From: CAZWRK01 sp964635875
GTDB lineage: Bacteria > Pseudomonadota > Gammaproteobacteria > Burkholderiales > Aquaspirillaceae
Direction of reading: 5' to 3'
Assembly: GCA_964635875.1 (NCBI GenBank)
Contig: CAZWRK010000012.1
Span: 1 to 51,027, forward strand
Length of the DNA: 51,027 bases
Below are positions 43,681 to 51,027 of this stretch, one piece after another (within the stretch, counting starts at the first letter, position 1; every line of letters begins with the position of its first letter). The notes beneath the pieces are model-generated. The model ran no database searches. It worked only from the letters and a program-made list of their open reading frames with translations, and was not told the origin of the DNA. A program made the position numbers and the translations under genes.

Positions 43681-44787
43681 ATGGCCCACCCAGATTCAAA
43701 TGCGCCGCATGTGCGTTTTATTAATGTGCAAAAAACTTACGATGGCGAAACGCTCATCGTTAAAAACCTCAATTTAGATGTTCGCCGTGGTGAATTTCTG
43801 ACCTTACTTGGCCCTTCTGGCTCGGGAAAAACGACCTCATTGATGATGTTGGCCGGTTTTGAAACCGTGACCGATGGCGATATTTTTGTCGGAGATCAAC
43901 GCGTCAACCGGATCCCGCCACACAAGCGCGGCATGGGGATGGTGTTCCAGAATTACGCGCTGTTTCCGCATATGAGCGTGGCAGAAAACCTCGCGTTTCC
44001 CCTGCAAGTTCGCAAACAAGACAGCAGCGAAGTGCAGCGTAAAGTCAAACAAGCCCTCGAAATGGTGAGATTAGACAAATACGCTGACCGCAAACCCGCG
44101 CAACTTTCTGGTGGTCAACAGCAACGGGTGGCTTTAGCGCGCGCGTTGATTTTTGAACCCGAAATTGTGTTGATGGATGAACCGCTGGGTGCGCTCGATA
44201 AGCAGTTACGAGAGCACATGCAGATGGAAATTAAACACCTGCATGAAAAACTCGGCATCACCATGGTCTATGTCACACACGATCAGTCTGAAGCGCTGAC
44301 GATGAGTGATCGTATTGCTGTCTTTAATGATGGCGTGATTCAGCAGCTGGCACCGCCCGCCGATCTCTACGAACGCCCTGAAAACGCGTTTGTGGCGCAG
44401 TTCATCGGCGAAAACAATCGTATTCCGGGCATTGTTCGCGAAATCAGCGGCAATACCTGCGCGATTGAAGTGGCGGGCGGGCATATCGTGAAAGCCTTGG
44501 CGATTCGTGCCAACGGTGTCGGTAGCCAAGTCAGTTTGTCATTGCGCCCCGAGCGCGTCGAAGCCGCCCCGAGCTTGCCGGATTACCCCAACTGCTTTGA
44601 AGCCGAAGTCGCCGAAGTGATTTATCACGGTGACCATCTGCGCTTGCGGATGAATGTGTTTGGGAATAGCGAATTTATGGTCAAAACCCAAAACAATCAC
44701 ATCGGTTTTAATCCCCAGCCCGGACATCGAATTCATCTAGGTTGGCAGCTCGAAGACTGCCGCGCCTTAGATGTTGTTGCACATTAA
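43681..44787 (+). CDS. Polyamine-type ABC importer, ATP-binding subunit (PotA/PotG-like)
   Basis: The 368-residue protein has Walker A GPSGSGKTTSLMMLAG, Q-loop VFQNYALFPHMSV, signature LSGGQQQRVALARAL, Walker B IVLMDEPLGALD and H-loop VTHDQSEALT. It ends in a TOBE domain (residues ~285-360, LRPERVEAAP). The APPADLYERPENAFVAQFIGE segment is typical of spermidine/putrescine and related importers. It is first in the operon ATPase, binding protein, two permeases, aminotransferase, dehydrogenase behind a sigma-54 promoter. The substrate could be a polyamine, GABA or 5-aminovalerate. Confidence 0.94.
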   Translation: MAHPDSNAPHVRFINVQKTYDGETLIVKNLNLDVRRGEFLTLLGPSGSGKTTSLMMLAGFETVTDGDIFVGDQRVNRIPPHKRGMGMVFQNYALFPHMSVAENLAFPLQVRKQDSSEVQRKVKQALEMVRLDKYADRKPAQLSGGQQQRVALARALIFEPEIVLMDEPLGALDKQLREHMQMEIKHLHEKLGITMVYVTHDQSEALTMSDRIAVFNDGVIQQLAPPADLYERPENAFVAQFIGENNRIPGIVREISGNTCAIEVAGGHIVKALAIRANGVGSQVSLSLRPERVEAAPSLPDYPNCFEAEVAEVIYHGDHLRLRMNVFGNSEFMVKTQNNHIGFNPQPGHRIHLGWQLEDCRALDVVAH

Positions 44788-44824
44788 TTCCAACCACATG
44801 CACGACCGAAGGAGAGAACTTGCC

Positions 44825-45868
44825 ATGACTATTTTCCGCCAAACTCTGATTGCATTGTCCCTTGCCGCTGTTGCGCTGCCTGCACTTGCTGCCGATCAAA
44901 TTACCGTCACCACCGGCGGTGGCGCGTACTCCACCAGTATTCGCAAAGCCTATTTTGAGCCGTACATGGAAAAAACCGGTGCCAAAATCACCGAAGATGT
45001 GTGGAACAACGAAATGGCCAAAGTTAAAGGCATGGTCGACAAAAAGGCGGTGAGCTGGGATGTCGTGACGATGGAATCTGCCGATGCGATGCGCGGCTGT
45101 GACGAAGGCATCCTCGAAAAACTCGACTGGAAAGCGCTCGGCGGCAAGAGCCAATTCCTGCCCGGCGCGGTTCAGCCGTGCTTCGTGGGTTCGATCGTAT
45201 GGTCAAACGTTTTCGCCTTTAACGAGAAAAAATTCAGCGGTGCCAAGCCTAGCACCATCAATGACTTCTTTGATCTGAAAAAATTCCCGGGTGCACGCGG
45301 CATGCGCAAAAACCCGAAAGTGAACCTTGAAATGGCCCTGATGGCCGACGGCGTCGCACCGAAAGATGTCTACAAAGTTCTTGCAACTAAAGAAGGTCAA
45401 GATCGCGCATTCCGCAAGCTGGACTCCATCAAAGGCAATATCAAGTTCTGGGAAGCCGGTGCGCAAGCTCCGCAACTGCTGGACTCTGGTGAAGTGGTCA
45501 TGACCACCGCGTTTAACGGCCGGATCGCCGATGCCGTGAAGAACGAGAAGAAACCGTTCAAGATCGTTTGGGATGGCCAAATTTATGACTTCGATGGCTG
45601 GTCTATTCCTAAAGGCACCCCGAAAAAAGAAGCCGCTATGAAATTCGTGGCATGGGTTTCTCAAGCTGACGTGATGGCGAACCAATCGAAATACATCGCG
45701 TACGGCCCGACCAATAAAGGCGCAGTCAGCAAAATCAGCCCAGAAATCTTGAAAGATTTGCCGACTAACCCTGAAAACATGAAAAAGTCGATGCCAGCAA
45801 GCTCGGAATTCTGGGCAGATCACTTTGAAGAGCTGAATACGCGCTTCACTTCGTGGTTGGCTCAGTAA
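44825..45868 (+). CDS. Polyamine-type ABC importer, periplasmic binding protein (PotD/PotF-like)
   Basis: The 347-residue precursor has a signal peptide (FRQTLIALSLAAVALPALA) cleaved before ADQITVTTGGGAY. The mature part follows the PotD/family 1 pattern: GGAYSTSIRKAYFEPYMEKT, WDVVTMESADAMRGCDEGIL, MTTAFNGRIADAV and IYDFDGWSIPKGTPKKEAA. AGGAGA lies nine bases before ATG 44825. Codon use looks more optimised than in the permease genes, as expected for an abundant binding protein. Ligand not determinable by eye; a cationic or omega-amino compound is likely from context. Confidence 0.92.
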   Translation: MTIFRQTLIALSLAAVALPALAADQITVTTGGGAYSTSIRKAYFEPYMEKTGAKITEDVWNNEMAKVKGMVDKKAVSWDVVTMESADAMRGCDEGILEKLDWKALGGKSQFLPGAVQPCFVGSIVWSNVFAFNEKKFSGAKPSTINDFFDLKKFPGARGMRKNPKVNLEMALMADGVAPKDVYKVLATKEGQDRAFRKLDSIKGNIKFWEAGAQAPQLLDSGEVVMTTAFNGRIADAVKNEKKPFKIVWDGQIYDFDGWSIPKGTPKKEAAMKFVAWVSQADVMANQSKYIAYGPTNKGAVSKISPEILKDLPTNPENMKKSMPASSEFWADHFEELNTRFTSWLAQ

Positions 45869-45879
45869 GGTATTGCGTG

Positions 45880-45941
45880 GATAGGGTCGTGAGGCACGAA
45901 CCTATCTAAGACCACTGCTCGGCGGCATCGTGTCGCCGAGC
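45880..45941 (+). other. Two tandem hairpins between binding-protein and permease genes
   Basis: Hairpin 1: GATAGG (45880-45885) with CCTATC (45901-45906), plus inner TCGTG/CACGA. Hairpin 2: GCTCGGCG (45917-45924) with CGCCGAGC (45934-45941). Neither has a T-tract. Such structures after a binding-protein gene usually protect its mRNA 3' end or reduce read-through, giving more binding protein than permease. Confidence 0.6.
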
Positions 45942-45961
45942 TGTTCCGAGGAGATCACCGC

Positions 45962-47209
45962 ATGTCAGCACAAATGGAGATGCCTGCTCCGGTGCGGGAA
46001 GTCGCGTTAAAAACGCATCTGGCCCGTGCCGAACGGCGCAAAAAGCTTGAGGCCGGCTTATTGGTCGCCCCGCTCTTATTATTTATTCTTTTGACTTTTA
46101 TTGCGCCGATTGGGCAGTTGCTTTGGCGTGCAGTGTATAGCCCTGAAGTCAGTCAATTGTTACCGCAAACCACCCAAGCCCTGAAAGCATGGGATGGAAA
46201 AACACTGCCTGCCGAGCCGGTGTACGCCACCTTGACTCAGGAGTTGGTGCAAGCCTACGAAGATCAAAAGCTGGCGACAGTCGGCAAACGGTTGAACTAT
46301 GAATCCCCCGGCGCGCTCAGCATGGTCATGAAAGCCGCGCGTAGTGCAGGGAGTTTTGAAGAGGCGAATTATAAAACCCAATTGATCGAGGCCGATGAGC
46401 GTTGGGGTCAGTTGGAAACATGGAAATTACTCGAGCGGACTTCGCATACGTACACCCCGTTTTATTTATTGCGGGCGCTGGACTTGCAGCAAGACGCGAA
46501 TGGTTCGATTGTCACCGCCCCCGAAGATGAGGCGGTTCATTTAGGGATTTTGGGGCGGACATTCTGGGTGAGTTTATTGGTCACTGTGACCTGCTTGCTG
46601 TTGGCCTATCCCTTGGCGTGGCTGTTGGCGAATTTACCGGCGAAAACCGCCAATCTGCTGATGATTTTGGTTTTGCTTCCGTTTTGGACCTCGCTACTCG
46701 TGCGCACCACCGCATGGATTGTGCTGCTACAGACCAATGGCGTGGTGAACCAGTTTATGCAGTTGATTGGTTTTATTGATTCGCCGGTGCAGCTGATCTT
46801 TAACCGTTTTGGCGTGATTGTCGCCATGACGCATGTGCTGTTGCCCTTCATGATTCTGCCGCTGTATAGCGTGATGAAAGGGATTCCGCCGGTGTATTCC
46901 CGTGCGGCAGCCAGCTTGGGCGGTACGCCATGGACCGTGTTCTGGCGGGTGTATGTGCCGCAAACTTTGCCGGGTGTCGGTGCCGGTGGTTTGTTGGTGT
47001 TCATCATGGCCTTGGGTTACTACATTACCCCTGCCTTGGTCGGCGGTCCGCGCGATCAAATGTTGAGCTATTTCGTTGCAATGCACACCAATGAAACCTT
47101 GAACTGGGGCATGGCGGCGGCATTGGCGACGGTGCTGTTGGTGGTCACGCTGATTTTGTATGCAGTGTATGACCGTATCGTTGGCATTCAAAATATGAAG
47201 CTGGGGTGA
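45962..47209 (+). CDS. Polyamine-type ABC importer, permease 1 (PotB/PotH-like) with long periplasmic insertion
   Basis: The 415-residue protein has a cytoplasmic N-terminus, membrane helix 1 at ~33-60, then a hydrophilic stretch of about 130 residues (~62-195) before the remaining five helices. The permease coupling motif is AAASLGGTPWTVFWRVYVPQ. PotB/PotH proteins are normally 280-320 residues, so the insertion between helices 1 and 2 is extra. The core (helices 2-6) is typical. The stop overlaps the second permease frame. Confidence 0.9.
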   Translation: MSAQMEMPAPVREVALKTHLARAERRKKLEAGLLVAPLLLFILLTFIAPIGQLLWRAVYSPEVSQLLPQTTQALKAWDGKTLPAEPVYATLTQELVQAYEDQKLATVGKRLNYESPGALSMVMKAARSAGSFEEANYKTQLIEADERWGQLETWKLLERTSHTYTPFYLLRALDLQQDANGSIVTAPEDEAVHLGILGRTFWVSLLVTVTCLLLAYPLAWLLANLPAKTANLLMILVLLPFWTSLLVRTTAWIVLLQTNGVVNQFMQLIGFIDSPVQLIFNRFGVIVAMTHVLLPFMILPLYSVMKGIPPVYSRAAASLGGTPWTVFWRVYVPQTLPGVGAGGLLVFIMALGYYITPALVGGPRDQMLSYFVAMHTNETLNWGMAAALATVLLVVTLILYAVYDRIVGIQNMKLG

Positions 47210-47214
47210 TGTCT

Positions 47215-48042
47215 ATGATCTTGCCTGAATACGCGGGTTGGCCTGAGAAGCTGGTGCATTACGGTGTGCGGGTGTTCTCTGCGGCAGTCCTGTTGTTTCT
47301 GATTGCGCCGATTTTGGCCATCGTGCCCTTATCGTTTAATGCGGAGTCGTTCTTTAGCTACCCAATGCCGGGCGTGTCTTTGCGCTGGTATCTGGACTTT
47401 TTTGCCTCGGCGGAATGGCAAAACTCGCTGTCCAACAGTCTGATTCTTGGGGTGTTGACCACAATTCTGTCGATGATTTTAGGCACGCTGGCGGCATTAG
47501 GTTTGGCGCGGCCGAACTTCCCGTGGCGCGGTCCGGTCATGGCGCTGATTATCTCCCCGATGATCGTGCCGTTGATTATTGCTGCGGTCGGGATGTTCTT
47601 GCTCTATGCCGATTGGGGTTTGGTCAATACCCGCTTGGGTTTGGTGCTGGCGCATACCGCGTTGGCGACGCCTTTTGTGGTGATTACCGTCACTGCGACG
47701 TTGACCGGCTTTGATTCGCGCTTGTTGCGGGCGGCGGCGAGTTTGGGCTGTCGGCCATTTAAAGCCTTCCGCTTGATTACCCTGCCGTTGATTCTGCCGG
47801 GCATGGTGTCCGGTGGCATCTTTGCCTTTGTGACCTCGTTTGATGAAGTGATTGTGGCGCTGTTTTTGGCCGGTTCCGAGCAACGCACCTTGCCGCGCCA
47901 AATGTGGTCGGGTGTGCGTGAACAGCTTTCGCCGACCATCTTAGCGGCTGCGACTTTGTTGATTTTGTTCTCGATTGCCATGTTGGTGACGGTGGAAATG
48001 TTGCGCCGTCGGAGCGAACGTTTACGCGGTATTTCTTCGTAA
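47215..48042 (+). CDS. Polyamine-type ABC importer, permease 2 (PotC/PotI-like)
   Basis: The protein has about 275 residues and six membrane helices, with the segment VPLSFNAESFFSYPMPGVSL and the coupling motif RAAASLGCRPFKAFRLITLP. ALFLAGSEQRTLPRQMWSGV is typical of PotC/PotI. Possible starts are GTG 47206, ATG 47209 and ATG 47215; GGTGAT five bases before 47215 favours the last. It follows permease 1 directly and completes the importer. Confidence 0.92.
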   Translation: MILPEYAGWPEKLVHYGVRVFSAAVLLFLIAPILAIVPLSFNAESFFSYPMPGVSLRWYLDFFASAEWQNSLSNSLILGVLTTILSMILGTLAALGLARPNFPWRGPVMALIISPMIVPLIIAAVGMFLLYADWGLVNTRLGLVLAHTALATPFVVITVTATLTGFDSRLLRAAASLGCRPFKAFRLITLPLILPGMVSGGIFAFVTSFDEVIVALFLAGSEQRTLPRQMWSGVREQLSPTILAAATLLILFSIAMLVTVEMLRRRSERLRGISS

Positions 48043-48121
48043 ATGTTGGCTCGTTTTAATGATTTCGATTTCTGACCGAACCCTGTTTTATCCGGTGTGA
48101 CCGGACCCAAGGAGAATGTGC

Positions 48122-49387
48122 ATGTCTATCCAGCAAGAACTGAATCAGCGCCGTCTTGACTCTACCCCGCGTGGCGTAGGCCTCACGACCCAAATCTTCA
48201 TCGAGAGCGCGAACAATGCCGAAATCCGTGACATGGATGGCCGTCGCTACATCGACTTTGCCGCCGGTATTGCGGTACTGAACACGGGGCATTTACACCC
48301 GAAAGTCAAAGCCGCTGTCGCTGCACAGTTGGATCAATTTACCCATACCTGCTTCCAAGTGTTTCCGTATGCCGGTTATGTTGAGTTGGCCGAAACCCTG
48401 AATAACATCGTGCCGATCTCTGGCCCGAAAAAAACCCTGTTTGTGACCACCGGTGCTGAAGCGGTCGAAAACGCGATTAAAGTCGCCCGTGCCGCGACAG
48501 GTCGCAGCGGCGTGATTGCCTTCTCCGGTGGTTTCCATGGCCGCACTCTGTTGGGCATGGCGCTCACCGGCAAAACCAAGCCGTACAAAGCCGGTTTTGG
48601 TGCGATGCCTGCCGAAATTTTCCACGCACCGTTCCCGAATAATTTGCATGGTGTGACGGTCGAAGTCGCGATCACATGCCTAAAAGAGCTGTTCAAAAGC
48701 TCGATTGATCCGGCGCGCGTGGCGGCCATTATTATTGAGCCGGTCCAAGGCGAAGGCGGCTTCAACGTCGCGCCGCCGGCCTTCTTTAAAGCCCTGCGCC
48801 AAGTCTGTGACGAGCATGGCATTCTGTTGATCGTCGATGAAATTCAAACCGGTTTTGCCCGTACCGGCAAAATGTTTGCGATTGAGCACAGCGGTGTTGA
48901 ACCTGATTTGATGACGATGGCGAAATCGCTGGCGGGTGGTTTCCCGCTGGCCGCCGTGACCGGTCGCGCCGAATTGATGGACGCGCCCGATCCTGGCGGT
49001 TTGGGTGGCACCTATGCCGGTAACCCGTTGGCGATTGCCGCGGCTCTGGCGGTTCAAGAAGTCATCGCTGAAGAAAATCTTTGCGAACGCGCGAGCGCCG
49101 TTGGCGAACGCCTGATGAACCATTTAAAAGCCCTGCAACAAGAGATTCCGCAAATCGCCGATGTGCGCGGTTTAGGTGCGATGGTCGCCGCAGAATTTAT
49201 GAGCAATGGTCAGCCGGATGCCGATTTTGCAAAACGCGTCCAAGCCAAAGCGCTGGAAGGCGGCTTGGTGCTGTTGACCTGCGGTTCGTATGGCAACGTG
49301 ATTCGCTTCTTGATGCCGTTGACGATCGAAGATGCGGTCATGGATGAAGCTTTGAGCATTCTGGATACTGCGCTGCGTAGCGCTTAA
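48122..49387 (+). CDS. gabT: GabT-type aminotransferase (4-aminobutyrate / 5-aminovalerate)
   Basis: This 421-residue class III PLP aminotransferase has FAAGIAVLNTGHLHPKV, FVTTGAEAVENAIKVARAAT, GFHGRTLLGMALTGK, IIEPVQGEGGF, IVDEIQTGFARTGK and the PLP Lys in MAKSLAGGFPLAAVTG. The match to GabT/DavT is full length. It moves the terminal amino group of GABA or 5-aminovalerate to 2-oxoglutarate, giving succinate or glutarate semialdehyde. ATG 48122 follows AAGGAG by seven bases; ATG 48116 is too close to that site. The neighbouring glutaryl-CoA dehydrogenase hints at the C5 substrate. Confidence 0.93.
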   Translation: MSIQQELNQRRLDSTPRGVGLTTQIFIESANNAEIRDMDGRRYIDFAAGIAVLNTGHLHPKVKAAVAAQLDQFTHTCFQVFPYAGYVELAETLNNIVPISGPKKTLFVTTGAEAVENAIKVARAATGRSGVIAFSGGFHGRTLLGMALTGKTKPYKAGFGAMPAEIFHAPFPNNLHGVTVEVAITCLKELFKSSIDPARVAAIIIEPVQGEGGFNVAPPAFFKALRQVCDEHGILLIVDEIQTGFARTGKMFAIEHSGVEPDLMTMAKSLAGGFPLAAVTGRAELMDAPDPGGLGGTYAGNPLAIAAALAVQEVIAEENLCERASAVGERLMNHLKALQQEIPQIADVRGLGAMVAAEFMSNGQPDADFAKRVQAKALEGGLVLLTCGSYGNVIRFLMPLTIEDAVMDEALSILDTALRSA

Positions 49388-49402
49388 TTCGGGGAGATTT
49401 GT

Positions 49403-50863
49403 ATGTTGCAATTAAAACGTCCTGAATTATTGATTCAGCAGGGCTATTTGGCGGGCGAGTGGTCGGATGCCGATTCCGGCGCAACCTTGGCGGTGAATAA
49501 CCCCGCGACCGGCGAATTGTTGGGCCATGTGCCGTCGATGGGTGAAGCGGAAACGCAACGCGCGATTTTGGCCGCCAATGCCGCGATGCCGAGCTGGAAA
49601 GCCAAGACCGCCAAAGAGCGTGCGCATGTCCTGCGCCGTTGGTTCGAATTGATGATGGAGAACCAAGAAGATCTCGCGCAAATCATGACTGCCGAACAAG
49701 GCAAACCGCTGACCGAGTCACGCGGGGAAATTGTTTACGCCGCGAGCTTTTTGGAGTGGTTTGCCGAAGAAGGCAAGCGGATCTATGGCGACGTCATTCC
49801 CGGCCATCAGCCGGATAAACGGATCTTGGTGCTTAAAGAGCCGATTGGTGTCACCGCTGCGATTACCCCGTGGAATTTCCCCTCTGCGATGATTACTCGC
49901 AAAGCGGGTCCGGCTTTGGCTGCAGGCTGCGCGATGGTGTTGAAGCCGGCCAGCCAAACGCCGTTCTCGGCCTTGGCCTTGGCGAAATTGGCCGAAGAAG
50001 CGGGCGTTCCGAAGGGCTTGTTTAGCGTCATCACCGGTTCTGCGACCGTGATTGGTGGTGAGCTGTGCCGCCATCCAGTCGTACGCAAACTGTCCTTCAC
50101 CGGCTCGACCGAAGTGGGTCGGGTTTTGATGCGCCAATGCGCGAACGACATCAAAAAGCTGTCGTTGGAACTGGGCGGCAATGCGCCGTTTATCGTCTTC
50201 AATGATGCCGATTTGGACGAAGCCGTCACCGGTGCGTTGGCGTCGAAATACCGTAACGCCGGTCAAACCTGCGTGTGCGCCAATCGCTTGTTGGTGCAAG
50301 AGGGCGTGTACGAGGCGTTTTCCGAGAAACTCGCGGTTGCGGTCGCGAATCTCAAAGTCGGCAATGGCGCAGAAGCTGGCGTGACGCAAGGCCCGTTGAT
50401 CGACGAAAAAGCGGTTCAAAAAGTCGAAGAACATGTGGCCGATGCGCTGGAAAAAGGCGCGCGTCTGGTCGCCGGTGGCCAGCGTCATGCCTTGGGTGGC
50501 TCGTTCTTCGAGCCGACCATTTTGCTGGACGTGACGCCGGACATGAAAGTCGCGCGCGAAGAGACTTTCGGCCCCTTAGCGCCGTTGTTCCGCTTTAAAA
50601 CCGAAGAAGAAGCGCTGGCGATGGCCAACGATACCGAATTCGGCTTGGCGGCATATTTCTACAGCCGTGATTTGGCGCGGGTGTGGCGGATGTCCGAAGG
50701 GCTGGAGTACGGCATTGTCGGGATCAATACCGGCATTATCTCGACCGAAGTCGCGCCGTTTGGCGGCATGAAGTCGTCCGGTTTGGGTCGCGAAGGCTCG
50801 AAATACGGCATCGAGGACTACCTCGAAATCAAATATCTGTGCATGGGCGGCATTTCTCGCTGA
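49403..50863 (+). CDS. gabD: Succinate/glutarate-semialdehyde dehydrogenase (GabD/DavD type)
   Basis: This 486-residue aldehyde dehydrogenase has ITPWNFPSAMITRKAGPALA, the NAD(P)-binding SFTGSTEVGRVLM, the catalytic Glu in LELGGNAPFIVF and the catalytic Cys in NAGQTCVCANRLLV (the CVC pair is typical of GabD), ending FGGMKSSGLGREGSKYGIEDYLEIKY. It oxidises the semialdehyde made by the preceding aminotransferase. It begins 15 bases after gabT and ends at a strong terminator. Confidence 0.95.
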   Translation: MLQLKRPELLIQQGYLAGEWSDADSGATLAVNNPATGELLGHVPSMGEAETQRAILAANAAMPSWKAKTAKERAHVLRRWFELMMENQEDLAQIMTAEQGKPLTESRGEIVYAASFLEWFAEEGKRIYGDVIPGHQPDKRILVLKEPIGVTAAITPWNFPSAMITRKAGPALAAGCAMVLKPASQTPFSALALAKLAEEAGVPKGLFSVITGSATVIGGELCRHPVVRKLSFTGSTEVGRVLMRQCANDIKKLSLELGGNAPFIVFNDADLDEAVTGALASKYRNAGQTCVCANRLLVQEGVYEAFSEKLAVAVANLKVGNGAEAGVTQGPLIDEKAVQKVEEHVADALEKGARLVAGGQRHALGGSFFEPTILLDVTPDMKVAREETFGPLAPLFRFKTEEEALAMANDTEFGLAAYFYSRDLARVWRMSEGLEYGIVGINTGIISTEVAPFGGMKSSGLGREGSKYGIEDYLEIKYLCMGGISR

Positions 50864-50871
50864 TCCCATTT

Positions 50872-50897
50872 CCCGCCCTCTGTTGAGGGCGGGTTTT
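50872..50897 (+). terminator. Intrinsic terminator after gabD
   Basis: CCCGCCCTC (50872-50880) and GAGGGCGGG (50885-50893) form a 9-base-pair stem with a TGTT loop, followed by TTTT. It ends the importer-gabTD operon. Confidence 0.88.
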
Positions 50898-50927
50898 CAC
50901 GCCGTTTCCCTCTCTTCATCATCAAAA

Positions 50928-50968
50928 ATAGACGCCGATGCCGCGTCTATGACCCGGTATTGTCCGGG
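50928..50968. promoter_or_regulatory. Two small dyads upstream of the last gene
   Basis: ATAGACGC (50928-50935) and GCGTCTAT (50943-50950) form an 8-base inverted repeat with a 7-base spacer. CCCGG (50953-50957) and CCGGG (50964-50968) form another. They lie in the 96-base gap before the gene at 50994 and could be an operator or leader hairpins; no clear promoter is visible. Confidence 0.35.
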
Positions 50969-50993
50969 CGCTAGCAAAACGGGAATTTTTCAG

Positions 50994-51027
50994 ATGAATC
51001 AGGCGCTATCGCATCTTCGTGTTCTCG
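50994..51027 (+). CDS. Start of a probable CaiB/BaiF-family CoA-transferase (partial)
   Basis: Only 11 codons are visible: ATG 50994 reads MNQALSHLRVL and runs off the window. GGGA lies about nine bases upstream. Many CaiB/BaiF CoA-transferases begin with a short segment like LSHIRVLDLSR. Genes of this family often sit near glutaryl-CoA dehydrogenase and can activate glutarate with succinyl-CoA. The identity rests on very few residues plus context. Confidence 0.45.
   Translation, partial: MNQALSHLRVL

Noticed and set aside
49718..50488. 256-codon minus-strand frame inside gabD
   Set aside because: Antisense shadow of a strongly conserved dehydrogenase gene.
1..51027. tRNA, rRNA, insertion sequences, prophage or integrase genes
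   Set aside because: I looked on both strands and found no transposase, integrase, tRNA-like cloverleaf or rRNA segment.

Overview
The window looks like a chromosomal segment of a motile, Gram-negative betaproteobacterium. The protein types (UbiD, TtcA, MidA-type methyltransferase, pteridine reductase, ProQ/FinO protein, OmpW, many chemoreceptors) and the gene neighbourhoods fit Neisseriales (Chromobacteriaceae/Chitinibacteraceae-like). That placement is an inference, because no rRNA or tRNA gene is present. Genes are tightly packed and no gene-free stretch exceeds about 260 bases. One run of 100 N (30295-30394) marks an assembly gap inside an outer-membrane efflux gene.

Layout. (1) 1-8862, minus strand: a type I secretion operon, read from high to low coordinates: TolC-like outer-membrane factor, a LuxR-type regulator with a possible cyclase-like domain, an unusual 1298-residue ABC transporter carrying two complete transporter halves, an HlyD-type adaptor, and the start of a large repeat-containing protein that runs off the window edge and is the likely cargo (adhesin-like). 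(2) 9086-12496, minus: a three-gene chemoreceptor operon in which an Aer-type PAS protein and a short membrane receptor overlap, like an Aer receptor split in two. (3) 12760-24274: mostly housekeeping genes (midA-like, pteridine reductase, ttcA, spermidine-synthase-like, proQ-like, DUF423, ubiD, argB) with ompW behind an FNR-type box, a soluble CZB chemoreceptor, a VanZ-like protein and a HAD phosphatase. (4) 24402-30538: a TetR-regulated RND efflux operon with two matching operators. (5) 30587-40407: an MBL-fold hydrolase, then a chemosensory cluster cheY-STAS-cheA-mcp-mcp-cheW-cheD-cheB with no cheR. (6) 40513-41329: an unrecognised gene preceded by what looks like a complete ribosome-mediated attenuator: a promoter, a 25-codon leader ORF with Tyr-Tyr-Trp-Trp, three alternating complementary segments and a terminator. 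(7) 41340-51027: an IclR regulator divergent from glutaryl-CoA dehydrogenase, a polyamine-type ABC importer behind a very good sigma-54 promoter, a GabT-type aminotransferase, a GabD-type dehydrogenase and the first codons of a probable CaiB-family CoA-transferase.

How the genes work together. Region 7 reads as a nitrogen-controlled route for an omega-amino acid or diamine: import, transamination, oxidation of the semialdehyde, CoA transfer and glutaryl-CoA dehydrogenation. The presence of glutaryl-CoA dehydrogenase suggests a C5 substrate (5-aminovalerate/cadaverine/lysine) at least as strongly as GABA/putrescine. Region 1 is a dedicated export line for a surface protein with its own regulator. 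The most novel-looking items are the Tyr/Trp leader attenuator at 41145-41329, the double-ABC type I exporter at 2203-6099, and the structured leader in front of the cargo gene at 726-803.
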